Assembly: GCF_901709675.1 (NCBI RefSeq)
Contig: NC_051089.1
Location: 21,181,508 to 21,245,507 of the forward strand
Origin: Syngnathus acus
Taxonomy: Eukaryota > Chordata > Actinopteri > Syngnathiformes > Syngnathidae
Length of the DNA stretch: 64,000 bases
Reading direction: 5' to 3'
Of the stretch, positions 46,696-60,173 are shown in pieces (position 1 is the first letter of the stretch; each line of letters begins with the position of its first letter). Under the pieces are notes generated by a model. The model was given only the letters and a program-made list of their open reading frames with translations, did no database searches and was not told the DNA's origin. Made by a program: the position numbers and the translations under genes.

Positions 46696-48198
46696 CTACG
46701 TTTGAATGTTCAACAGTCTGACGACAGCAGGGAAAAAACTATTGCAGAACCTGGTGGACCTGCAGCGGATGCTGCGAAACCTCTTCCCAGAGGGCAGCAG
46801 GGAGAACAGTCCATGGTGGGGGTGTGATGGGTCACTGATAATATTACGGGCTCGGGACACGCAGCGCTGGTATGACAAGTCCTGAATGGAGGGAAGAGGA
46901 GCCCCGATGATCCTCTCTGCTGTCCTCACCACTCTCCTCAGGTTCTTCCAATCGGAGGCGCTGCAACCTCCACACCACACCGAGAGACAGCTTGTCAGAA
47001 TGCTCTCTATGGTGCTTCGGTAGAACGTCCTCATGATGGGTGGGGGCAGGTGGGCTCTCCTCATCCTCCGCAGGAAGTACAAGCGCTTCTGTGCCCTCTT
47101 GACCAGTGTTGTGGTGTTCACAGTCCAGGTGAGGTCGTCTGTGATGTGGACTCCCAGGAATTTAGTGCTGCTGACCACCTCCACAGCTGAGCTGTTGATG
47201 ATCAGTGGAGCGTGGTGAGGCTGGTTCTTCCTGAAGTCGACGATGATCTCCTTCGTCTTCTCCACATTCAGGATCAGGCTATTTTCTCTGCACCAGCCCA
47301 CCAACTGCTCCACCTCCTCTCTGTAGTCCAGGTCGTTGTTGTCCCTGATGAGGCCCACCACCGTTGTGTCGTCTGCAAACTTCACGATGTGATTGGTGGT
47401 GAACCTGGGGGCGCAGTCGTGTGTCATCAGGGTGAACAGCAGGGGGCTCAGGACGCAGCCCTGAGGGGAGCCTGTGCTGAGGGTGATGACATCTGAGGTG
47501 TTCTGTCCGACCCGGACTGACTGAGGTCTGTTGGTGAGGAAGTCTAGCAGCCAGTTCCGAAGGGGGGTGCTGAAGCCCAGGTGTTCCAGTTTTTCCACCA
47601 GATGTTGTGGAATGATGGTGTTAAACGCTGAGCTGAAGTCCAGGAACAGCAACCGCACGTGGGTGTTCCTCTCCTCCAGGTGAGCCAGGCTCAGGTGAAG
47701 AACGGAGGAGATGGCATCCTCAGTAGAGCGGTTCTGCCGGTAGGCAAACTGGAACGGATCGAATGTTGGGGGGAGTCTGGAGACGATGTGATCTTTGAGC
47801 AGCCTTTCGAAGCACTTCATCATGATGGGAGTCAGTGCCACAGGTCTGTAGTCATTCCATGAGGTGATTTGAGGTTTCTTCGGCACCGGAATGATGGAGG
47901 CAGCCTTGAAGCATACTGGCACTTTGGCTTGGTCCAGCGAGATGTTAAAAATGTCTGTGATGACACCAGCCAGCTGGCCTGCACATTCCTTGAACACCCG
48001 CCCAGGTATGTTGTCGGGGCCTGGGGCCTTACGTGGGTTGACTCTTCTCAGAGTCTTCCACACGTCGGCTGAGTCAAGGCAGAGGGCCTCCTCTTCCTGG
48101 TGGGGAACAGTTTTAACTGCAGGAGTGCTGTTTAGTGCCTCAAAACGCCCAAAGAAGTTATTTAGACCATTTAGGAAGTCAGCATCAACCTCACCCAC
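46696..48198 (-). CDS. L2-type reverse transcriptase, 500-codon open frame in a truncated LINE
   Basis: The frame begins in the RT N-terminal region ([20 protein letters not shown]) and carries [52 protein letters not shown] (motif A), [20 protein letters not shown] (motif B), [14 protein letters not shown] (motif C, FADD), [15 protein letters not shown] and [14 protein letters not shown]. It ends with [18 protein letters not shown] and a stop at 46696. The expected catalytic residues are present, and no stop interrupts 500 codons. The element lacks the endonuclease and the LINE 5' region, and upstream RT codons sit in another frame (48191-48688), so it is not an autonomous gene. No host promoter or start is apparent. 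Confidence 0.85.
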   Translation of the reverse strand: MGEVDADFLNGLNNFFGRFEALNSTPAVKTVPHQEEEALCLDSADVWKTLRRVNPRKAPGPDNIPGRVFKECAGQLAGVITDIFNISLDQAKVPVCFKAASIIPVPKKPQITSWNDYRPVALTPIMMKCFERLLKDHIVSRLPPTFDPFQFAYRQNRSTEDAISSVLHLSLAHLEERNTHVRLLFLDFSSAFNTIIPQHLVEKLEHLGFSTPLRNWLLDFLTNRPQSVRVGQNTSDVITLSTGSPQGCVLSPLLFTLMTHDCAPRFTTNHIVKFADDTTVVGLIRDNNDLDYREEVEQLVGWCRENSLILNVEKTKEIIVDFRKNQPHHAPLIINSSAVEVVSSTKFLGVHITDDLTWTVNTTTLVKRAQKRLYFLRRMRRAHLPPPIMRTFYRSTIESILTSCLSVWCGGCSASDWKNLRRVVRTAERIIGAPLPSIQDLSYQRCVSRARNIISDPSHPHHGLFSLLPSGKRFRSIRCRSTRFCNSFFPAVVRLLNIQT

Positions 48199-48688
48199 CG
48201 GGGGGGGAGGGTAAGTTGTAGTCCGTGATCGCCCGTATGCCTTGCCACATACTCCTGGTGTTATTGGCGTCGTGGAAAAAATCCTGAATTTTTCGACTGT
48301 GGCTTCGCTTCGCTAGCCTGATGGCACGGTTCAAGTTGGCTCTCGCTGTCCTCAGTGCCTCCTTGTCGCCAGACTTGAAGGCTGAGTTCCGTGCTCGTAG
48401 CGTATGACGTACATCCTCAGTCATCCAGGGTCGTTGGTTGGCTCGGGTGATGATGTTCTTAGTGGTGCTGACGTCCTCGGAGCATTTGTTGATGTAGGCT
48501 GACACAGTCATGGCGTACTCATCAATGTCGATCTGATTGTCATATGTTGCTGCTGATTTGAACATGTCCCAGTCAGAGCACTCAAAGCAGTCCTGGAGTG
48601 CCTCCATGGCCCCCTCAGACCACACCCTCACCTGCTTCACTGTGGGTTTTGCTCTGATCAGCAGGGGCCTGTATGCAGGGATTAGCAT
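48191..48688 (-). pseudogene. L2-type ORF upstream segment, frame-shifted at a G8 run
   Basis: Minus-strand frame of 165 codons with [40 protein letters not shown] and [14 protein letters not shown], the linker between endonuclease and RT in L2 elements. It ends at SPPGG in a run of eight G (48200-48207, C on the coding strand). The RT frame resumes just after that run. A one-base length change in the run is enough to separate the two frames. Confidence 0.87.
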
Positions 48689-49105
48689 AACAGATAGGTG
48701 GTCTGAATTCCATATGATTCCATATTAAAAGGTTCATTTGTTCAACCTTGGCCCGCTTTGTTCAATTTAAAATTTTGGCCCACTGTGAATTTGAGTTTGA
48801 CACCCCTGATATAGACATATGCAAAAGTTTGGGCACCCCTGATCATTTTCATGATTTTCCTTTATCGATAATTGGTTGTTTGGATCAGCAATTTCAGTTA
48901 AATATATCATATAGCAGACAAACACAGTGATATTTGAGAAGTAAAATGAAGTTTATAGAATTTACAGAAATTGTGTAATCATTACTTGAACAAAAGGCAG
49001 GTGCATACATTTGGGCACCCCAACAGAAAAATCCTCCTTTTGCAGAAATAACAGCCTCTTCCTATAGTTTCCAATGAGAGTCTGGATTCTGGTTGAAGGT
49101 ATTTG

Positions 49106-49505
49106 AAGCGGCTATCTGGATTCTCGTGGACCAAATCAAGATGAGGGAACTGCAGCGGATTACCCTCCTCAAAGACACTGCCAGAACAACCGAGGGCACC
49201 TCCGGCAGCTCTTCGCTTTGACTTGGACATCTACTTTTTCATTGATTTTTATATTGCGTATTTTATGTGCCTTCTCTGCATCCATTGCAGCCTGGTGATC
49301 CTGAAGGGGGATCCTTCCATCTGTGGTCCCTTCACAAGGTTTCTCACTTTTCCCCTGGTAGGTTTTTTTTTAGTTTTTCCTTGCCCTTTTGGGAGCTTAA
49401 GATCAGGGGATGCTTTGAGAATAATTGTCAATTTGTTTGTCTATGTGAAGCCCTTTGAGACTGCTTGTGATTTAGGGCTATACAAATAAACTTGACTTGA
49501 CTTGA
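49106..49505 (+). mobile_element. LINE 3'-terminal fragment nested in Tc1-like element C
   Basis: A copy of the family seen at 15943-16193, with TCTGCATCCATTGCAGCCTG, GAAGCCCTTTGAGACTGCTT and AAATAAACTTGACTTGAC. The Tc1 interior is interrupted between GGTTGAAGGTATTT and ATTTTTGACCATTC, suggesting a short TATTT-type duplication. Confidence 0.75.
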
Positions 49506-49772
49506 CTATTTTTGACCATTCATCCTGACAAAATATCTCTGGTTCAGTTAGGTTTGATGGTTTCCGAGCATGGACAGTACATGTTTATGTAATGATTGCA
49601 CACTTTCTGTAAATCATATAAACTTCATTTCACTTCTCAAATATCACTGTTTTTGTCTGCTATATGATATATTTAACTGAAATTTCTGATACAAACAACC
49701 AATGATTTATAAAGGAAAATCTTGAAAATGATCAGGGGTGCCCAAACCTTTGCATATGACTGTATATATGTA

Positions 49773-51544
<1,772 letters not shown>

Positions 51545-52385
51545 AGGACCAAGTAAAGTCAAATTTATTTATACAGCCCTTAATGACAAAAACGTCTAAA
51601 AGAGCTTCACATCGCCACAGATGACAATTATTGTTGATTTCCCCTAATCTTAACCCCCTGGAAGGCAAGGGGAAAATGAAAAACCTTGAGAAGGGACCGC
51701 TGATGGGAGGGTCCGCCATCCAGGACGACCAGGCTACAATGGATGCAGAGTGGGCAAAATTTAACACACAATATGAAAGAATATAGAATAAGATAATGTA
51801 GATGTCCATAATCAAATGAAGAGCTGCAGGAAGACACCCTCAGTTATCATGACAACACTTGCGAGAAAATGGTCCTCCCCAGTTCTTGTCCCGGTAAATT
51901 GATGTAGAATCCAGACAACAATTTTTAGTTTGGCGTCACCTAGCCCCCTCCCCAAAGAGGAGGGGGCAGGAGAGAGAGCATAAACGGCAGTCAAATCTGC
52001 GAGCGTAGTTTAATCAAAGGCAAGAGCATAGAAATGCGTATTTAATCGTGTCTTGATGCTTCTCCTGAGCAGCTCTAATATCTGTGGGTAGGGTATTCGA
52101 AAGCTTTGGAGCCCAAATAGAAAATGCTCTCGACCCTGCGGACTTCTCTTTGGCCCTTGGGGTCACTTAATGACCAGCATTTTGTGAACGAAGGTAAAAG
52201 ACGAAATGTGTGGTACAACTAGGTCGACGCGATAGGAAGGCGCTAAGCCATGTAATATTTTATAGGTTAGTAACAGAAGCTTGGAGTCACACCTCAAATG
52301 GCACGGGAGCCAATGCAGGTTGGCTCGTATTGATATAACTTTTAGGGTATCGCTAAGCCCACTCTATTTGCAGCAGTTAAGTCTA
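51545..52385 (-). pseudogene. Decayed LINE 3' part (GAAGC.CTTT family)
   Basis: Read on the minus strand from about 52350, broken frames give LHWLPVPFE, then about 52150-52070 RAFSIWAPKLSNTLPTDIRA, the recurring carboxyl end of fish LINE polyproteins. A 3' UTR follows, with TCTGCATCCATTGTAGCCTG and GTATAAATAAATTTGACTTT at 51550-51570. This is the only copy here that links the dispersed 3' block (15943, 49106) to a coding region. It has several frame changes. Confidence 0.78.
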
Positions 52386-54161
<1,776 letters not shown>

Positions 54162-55677
54162 CAGGACTGTCTCAGAAAATTAGAATATTGTGATAAAGTC
54201 CTTTATTTTTTGTAATACAATTAAAAAAACAAAAATGTCATACATTCTGGATTCATTACAATTCAACTGAAATATTGTAAGCCTTTTATTATTTTAATAT
54301 TGCTGATTATGGCATACAGCTTAAGAAAACTCAAATATCCTATCTCAAAATATTAGAATATCATGAAAAAGTATACTAGTAGGGTATTCAACTAATCACT
54401 TGAATCGTCTAATTAACTCGAAACACCTGCAAGGCTTTCCTGAGCCTTGAAAAACACTCAGAGGACCATCATTGACACCCTCCATCAGGAGGGTAAGACA
54501 CAAAAAGAAATTTCTCAAAGAGCAAGCTGTTCACAGAGTGCAGTTTCAAAGCACATCCACAAAAAGTCTGTTGGAAGGGGAAAATGTGGCAGGAAACGCT
54601 GCACAACCAAGAGAGATGACCGCAGCCTTAACAGCATTATGAAGAAGAGTCGCTTCCAGAATTTGGGGGAGCTTCAAAGACAGTGGACTGAAGCTGGAGT
54701 CCAGGTATCAAAAGCCACTGTTCACAGACGTGTCCGGGAAATGGGCTACAATAGCCGTATTCCCATGGTCAAGCCACTTCTGAAGCGTCTGACTCGGGCT
54801 ATGGAAAAGAAGCACAAGACAGTTGCAGAGTGGTCCAAAGTCCTCTTTTCGGACGAAAGCAAGTTTTGTATTTCATTTGGAAGTCAAGGCGCCAGAGTCT
54901 GGAGAAAGGCTGGAGAGGAGCAAAATCCAAGTTACTTGAAATCTAGTGTGAAGTTCCCACAGTCAGCGATGGTTTGGGGAGCCATGTCAGCTGCTGGTGT
55001 TGGTCCACTGTGTTTCATCAAGTCCAGAGTAAATGCAGATTTTAGAGCACTACATGCTTCCGTCTGCTGAAAAGCTCTATGGAGATGACGATTTCATTTT
55101 TCAGCATGATCTGGCACCTGCCCACAGTGGCAAAACCACCAGTAAATGATGTACTGACCATGGCATTACTGTCCTCGATTGGCCTGCCAATTCCCCTGAC
55201 CTGAATCCCATAGAGAATTTGTGGCGTATTGCGAAGAAGAAGCTGAAAGACACCAGATCCAACAATGCAAATGAGCTAAAGGCCACTATTGAAGCATCCT
55301 GGGCATCCATAACACCTCAGCAATGCCACAGGCTGATTGCCTCCATGCCACGCTGCACTGATGCAGTAATCCGTGCAAAAGGATTCCCAACCAAGTACTG
55401 AGTGCATGAATGGAGATGTTCAAATGTTTGATTTTGTTTTGCTGTTATAAATCTTTTTTTTTACTTGGTCTGAGGAAATATTCTAATTTTTTGAGATAGG
55501 ATTTTTGAGTTTTCATAAGCTGTAAGCCATAATCAGCAATATTAAAATAATAAAAGGCTAGCAATATTTCAGTTGATTTGTAATGAATCCAGAATTTATG
55601 ACATTTTTGTTTTTTTAATTACATCACAGAAAATAAAGAACTTTATCACAATATTCTAATTTTCTGAGACAGTCCTG
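54162..55677 (+). mobile_element. Tc1-like transposon D
   Basis: The left tip ACAGGACTGTCTCAGAAAAT at 54161 and the right tip ATTTTCTGAGACAGTCCTG ending about 55677 are parts of inverted repeats of roughly 215 bp. A second inner copy of the motif (TCTCAAAATATTAGAATAT near 54345, ATTCTAATTTTTTGAGATAG near 55480) lies in each, the IR/DR-type layout of Tc1 elements. TA precedes the left tip; the right flank lacks a clean TA. Confidence 0.93.
54447..55401 (+). pseudogene. Tc1 transposase D, one deletion and one nonsense codon
   Basis: The first frame (54447-55070) carries the N-terminal paired helix-turn-helix (EGKTQKEISQRASCSQSAVS, then VHRRVREMGYNSR) and the first catalytic Asp in LFSDESKFCISFG. 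Near 55040 a short deletion shifts the frame. The continuation shows FIFQHDLAPAHSGKT (second Asp), a stop where Trp is expected (TGA at about 55147), then DWPANSPDLNPIENLW (Glu of DD34E) and a C-terminus ending AVIRAKGFPTKY at 55401. It is the least damaged Tc1 transposase in the window, but it is still inactive. Confidence 0.92.
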
Positions 55678-55775
55678 GCAGATGGAGAGCCATTCATTGG
55701 GAGCTGGTCTCTTATGGAGGAAAGACTCCAGCTGTAATCAATCGTATTGATGCAAATGCAAATCATACTCTATGA

Positions 55776-56099
55776 CATAGGTGTCAAACTCAAGGCCCGA
55801 GGGTCCGAAACAGCCCGCCACATCATTTTATGTGGCCCGCTAAAAGTACGACTTCATGTGTCAATGCCGAAATTACAAATTGTCTTCACTTAAAAAAATG
55901 CTCGAAATTATTAGTATATTCATCTTTTTAAAATATTTGAAGTTTTTACTTGTCTCTGATTTCAAAACTATTTCTTCATCAGTTTGTTGTGTAGCCTATA
56001 CTGTATATAGTAATATAAGGCATTGACAGTCATAATGGCCTTCAAAAAGAAACTATGACTACGATGTGGCCCGCAACAAAAATGTGTTTGACACCCCTG
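55776..56099. mobile_element. hAT MITE with perfect 8-bp target duplication
   Basis: The 324-bp element starts CATAGGTGTCAAACTCAAGG and ends TGTGTTTGACACCCCTG. It is flanked by CTCTATGA at 55768-55775 and 56100-56107. It is the same family as 2033-2311, with shared internal blocks such as GCCCGCCACATCATTTTATG versus GCCCACCACATCATTCTATG. Confidence 0.95.
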
Positions 56100-56107
56100 C
56101 TCTATGA

Positions 56108-57293
<1,186 letters not shown>

Positions 57294-57814
57294 CGGACTA
57301 TAAGTCACGTTTTCTTTCATACTTTGGGTGGGGGGGCGACTTATACTCAGGAGCAACTTATATGTGAAATTTTTCACAAATTTTTACTTGATCATTAACA
57401 CTTTACTTACTAGTATAGTTGATCACCACATCTTATTTTCACTTAAAACCGCATGAGGGCGCACTATGGCTGTGGAATAATTGGAGCCTCACTGACGATG
57501 AGTTCCATTCACTGACTTCCGAAGTCTGTTGTTAGGCTTCAGTAGTTTCCGATTTTCTAGGGAGGCCATGAAGGCAGTGGGGGGGGGGAGCGATCCAGGG
57601 CGCTTGCGTGTGTTGGCTCACATGTTGAACTCTTGATTTGTGAAATAAAGAGCCGGTTATCAAACCCATGTCTTGCCTGGTACTTTGGTAACGCTACAAT
57701 ATAGTTATATACGTAGATCTGTGGAATAATTGGAGCCGCCAACCAACAACGAGGCTGACGTCAGCGCGCACGTAGGTCCGGAATCGACAGCTGTTTTTAT
57801 TTGTTGTTGTTTTT

Positions 57815-58205
57815 TTGACACAGAGGATGAATATTCCGGTGGATTTAATGATTTGGAGTGACACAGATGGTTCGTTAAAATTGTTGTTTATATTACATTT
57901 ATTTGATATATCTAGTCTGTCGTCAGCGGCCCACGTACTTCCGGTGTCAACAACGGTGTTTTTTTTTTGGTTTTTTTTAAGTGACATGGAAGTCGAAGAT
58001 TCTGATGAATTTATTGATTTGGAGTGACACGGATGGTTCGATAAAATTGTTGTTTATATTACATTTATTTGATATATCTAGTCTGACGTCCGCGGCGCAC
58101 ATAATCTTTCCGGCGTCAACAGCTGTTTTTTTTTTTTTTTTTTCAAGTGACACGGAAGACGAAGATTCCGATGGATTTATTGATTTGGAGTGACACGGAT
58201 GGTTC
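57815..58205 (+). pseudogene. Tandem copies of a pogo-type transposase acidic tail
   Basis: Three in-phase segments read ...DLMIWSDTDGS, DSDEFIDLE and stop, and DSDGFIDLE and stop, each followed by GACACGGATGGTTCGATAA and an AT-rich spacer. Only the last 15-20 codons of the transposase are retained in each unit, with no catalytic part. The same tail is visible on the minus strand in M1, M2, M3 and M5. Confidence 0.7.
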
Positions 58206-58398
58206 GATAACATTTTTGTTTGTAGTATTGTTATTTCATACATAGTTTATATATTGTTATATGGGCCTGTAGAAAATTATGAACTGCAACGCGCCGCTGA
58301 CGTCGGACTTGTTTACATAAAGGAGGACCAACTCGATCGATGGCTTTAATGATTTGGAGTGACGCATCTGGTTTGATAAAGTTGTTATTTATGTTATA

Positions 58399-60081
58399 CC
58401 GTAATTTTCGGACTATAAGTCGCACCGGAGTATAAGTCGCACCAGCCATAAAATGCCCAAAAAAGTGAAAAAAAACATATATAAGTCGCTCCGGAGTATA
58501 AGTCGCATTTTGGGGGGCAATTTATTCGACAAAATCCAACACCAAGAACAGTCATGAACGAGCAACAACAGGCTAAACGATAGGTATGCTAACGTGACAT
58601 AAACACAAACTAAGAGCTGAGAACGGCCCTGACGTAAAATTCAGAGTTATTCAAAAAACTATTACATAAATAACACGTTAATAAAACCATCTGCGTCACT
58701 CCAATTCATTAAATCCATCAATCGTCCTTTGTCAACAATGCGTGCGCGCCGCTGACGGCTCTTGCACTTAAAAATATTCCACAGGCCCATATAACGATAT
58801 ATAAATTATATATCAAATAACTATTATATAAGCAATATTGTTATCAAACCATCTGTGCACTCTAAATCATTAAATCCATCGATCAAATTCCTCGTCCTTT
58901 GTCAACATCGCTGCGCGTGCGCCCTGACGTCAGCCTCGTCGTTATTCCACAGATCTACTATATAACTATATTGTAGCGTTAACAAAGTTCAAGGAAAGAC
59001 GTGGGTTTGGTAAACGGCTCTTTATTTAACAAAACAAACTTACAGGCGTGTGGCGGCGTGGACTTCCAGCCACGGAAGAGGAAGAGAGCTCCATACAATA
59101 GGACCGGGCGTGCGTAAAAGCCATGACCGAGCCCCATCCACCGTCCTCGGACAGCCATCCGGCTGAGCGCCGGCCCTCGACTTCCATCCACGGAGGTGAA
59201 AGACAGCTCGGTAGAGGAGGACCGGGCGTGCGTAAAAGCATTGTCCGAGCCCCATCCACCGTCCCTGGACGAGTCGATCTTTGTCCTTTATGTAAACAAC
59301 CGCCGCGCTGCTGACGCGACGTCGCGCTGCTGACACGCGACCGCGACGTCGCGTCGCGCTGCTGACGTCAGCAGCGCGACGTCACGCGTCACTCGACGGA
59401 GCTCTCTTTCACTTTCGTGGATTGAAGTCGGGCGCCGGCGCTCGGCCGGGTGGCTGTCCAGGGACCGTGGATGGGGCTCGGACAATGCTTTTACGCACGC
59501 CCGGTCCGACTCTACCGAACTGTCTTTCACCTCCGTGGATGGAAGTCGAGGGCCGGCGCTCAGCCGGATGGCTGTCCGAGGACGGTGGATGGGGCTCGGT
59601 CATGGCTTTTACGCACGCCCGGTCCTATGTATGGAGCTCTCTTCCACTTCCGTGGCTGGAAGTCCACGCCGCCACACGCCTGTAAGTTTGTTTTGTTAAA
59701 TAAAGAGCCGTTTACCAAACCCACGTCTTTCCTTGAACTTTGTTAACGCTACAATATAGTTATATAGTAGATCTGTGGAATAACGACGAGGCAGCGCGAC
59801 GCTGCGTCAGCAGCGCGGCGGTTGTTTACATAAAGGACAAAGATTGACTCGACGAGCTGCTGCTGACGCGACGTCGCGCTGCTGTCGTCACTTGAAATTC
59901 AAATTACAGTAATCCCTTGCTACATTGCGGTTCGTTTATCGCGGTTTCATTTATTTATTTATTTATTTTTTTTTTGGAAATATTTTGAAAAAAAAAAACA
60001 CATATAAGTCGCTCATGAGTATAAGTCGCCCCCCCACCCAAACTATGAAAAAAAACGCGACTTATAGTCCGAAAATTACGG
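58399..60081. mobile_element. pogo-type non-autonomous element M5, nested in M4
   Basis: The left end CCGTAATTTTCGGACTATAA and the right end TTATAGTCCGAAAATTACGG are flanked by TA at 58397-58398 and 60082-60083. It is oriented like M1 and M2. Instead of a simple 118-bp array it carries a large inverted repeat at 58933-59791. Confidence 0.88.
58933..59791. repeat. Near-perfect inverted repeat, arms about 335 bp, spacer about 186 bp
   Basis: The left arm 58933-59270 begins CCTCGTCGTTATTCCACAGA and includes two 118-bp units (CGTAAAAGC at 59113 and 59231). The right arm 59457-59791 is its reverse complement, ending TGTGGAATAACGACGAGG, with only a few mismatches per hundred bases by eye. The spacer is extremely CpG-rich (GCGACGTCGCG motifs). 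Confidence 0.93.
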
Positions 60082-60173
60082 TAGTTATTTGAATAACTGT
60101 TATTGTTACATCAGGCCCGTTCTCAGCTTCTCGTTTGTGTTTATGTCACGTTAGCATACCGTATCGTTTAGCT

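Larger units (their letters stand above)
46458..48700 (-). mobile_element. L2-type LINE, 5' truncated, RT frame largely intact
   Basis: The 3' end (left) is (GACTTA)n followed by GACAAACTTTATTGTCATTT, i.e. a 3' UTR with AATAAAGTTTG in sense. Coding continues to about 48690, where the hAT sequence resumes (CCATATTAAAAGGTTCA). The right border is approximate. It is inserted in the hAT at 44226-48808. Confidence 0.9.
44226..48808 (+). mobile_element. hAT transposon with 8-bp target duplication, carrying nested insertions
   Basis: Starts CATAGGTGTCAAACTCTGGC, ends TTTGAGTTTGACACCCCTG, and is flanked by ATATAGAC at 44218-44225 and 48809-48816. Its own coding relic lies at 45201-45947. A mariner-like element (44366-45111) and an L2 LINE (about 46458-48700) are inserted in it. 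The ends match the small hAT MITEs at 2033-2311 and 55776-56099. Confidence 0.92.
44214..49772. mobile_element. Tc1-like non-autonomous element C, split by a hAT
   Basis: The right inverted repeat (49590-49772, ending GGGTGCCCAAACCTTTGCAT) pairs with a left repeat at 48817-49010 (ATATGCAAAAGTTTGGGCAC inward). The hAT at 44226-48808 sits exactly in the left tip, so the outermost TATATATAGAC of the left repeat lies at 44214-44225. Between the repeats only a short coding relic (ETIGRGCYFCKRRIFLLGC, minus strand near 49040) and a LINE 3' fragment (49106-49505) remain. Confidence 0.78.

Noticed and set aside
47033-48214. Plus-strand frames within 47033-48214
   Set aside because: Antisense shadows of the L2 reverse transcriptase on the minus strand.
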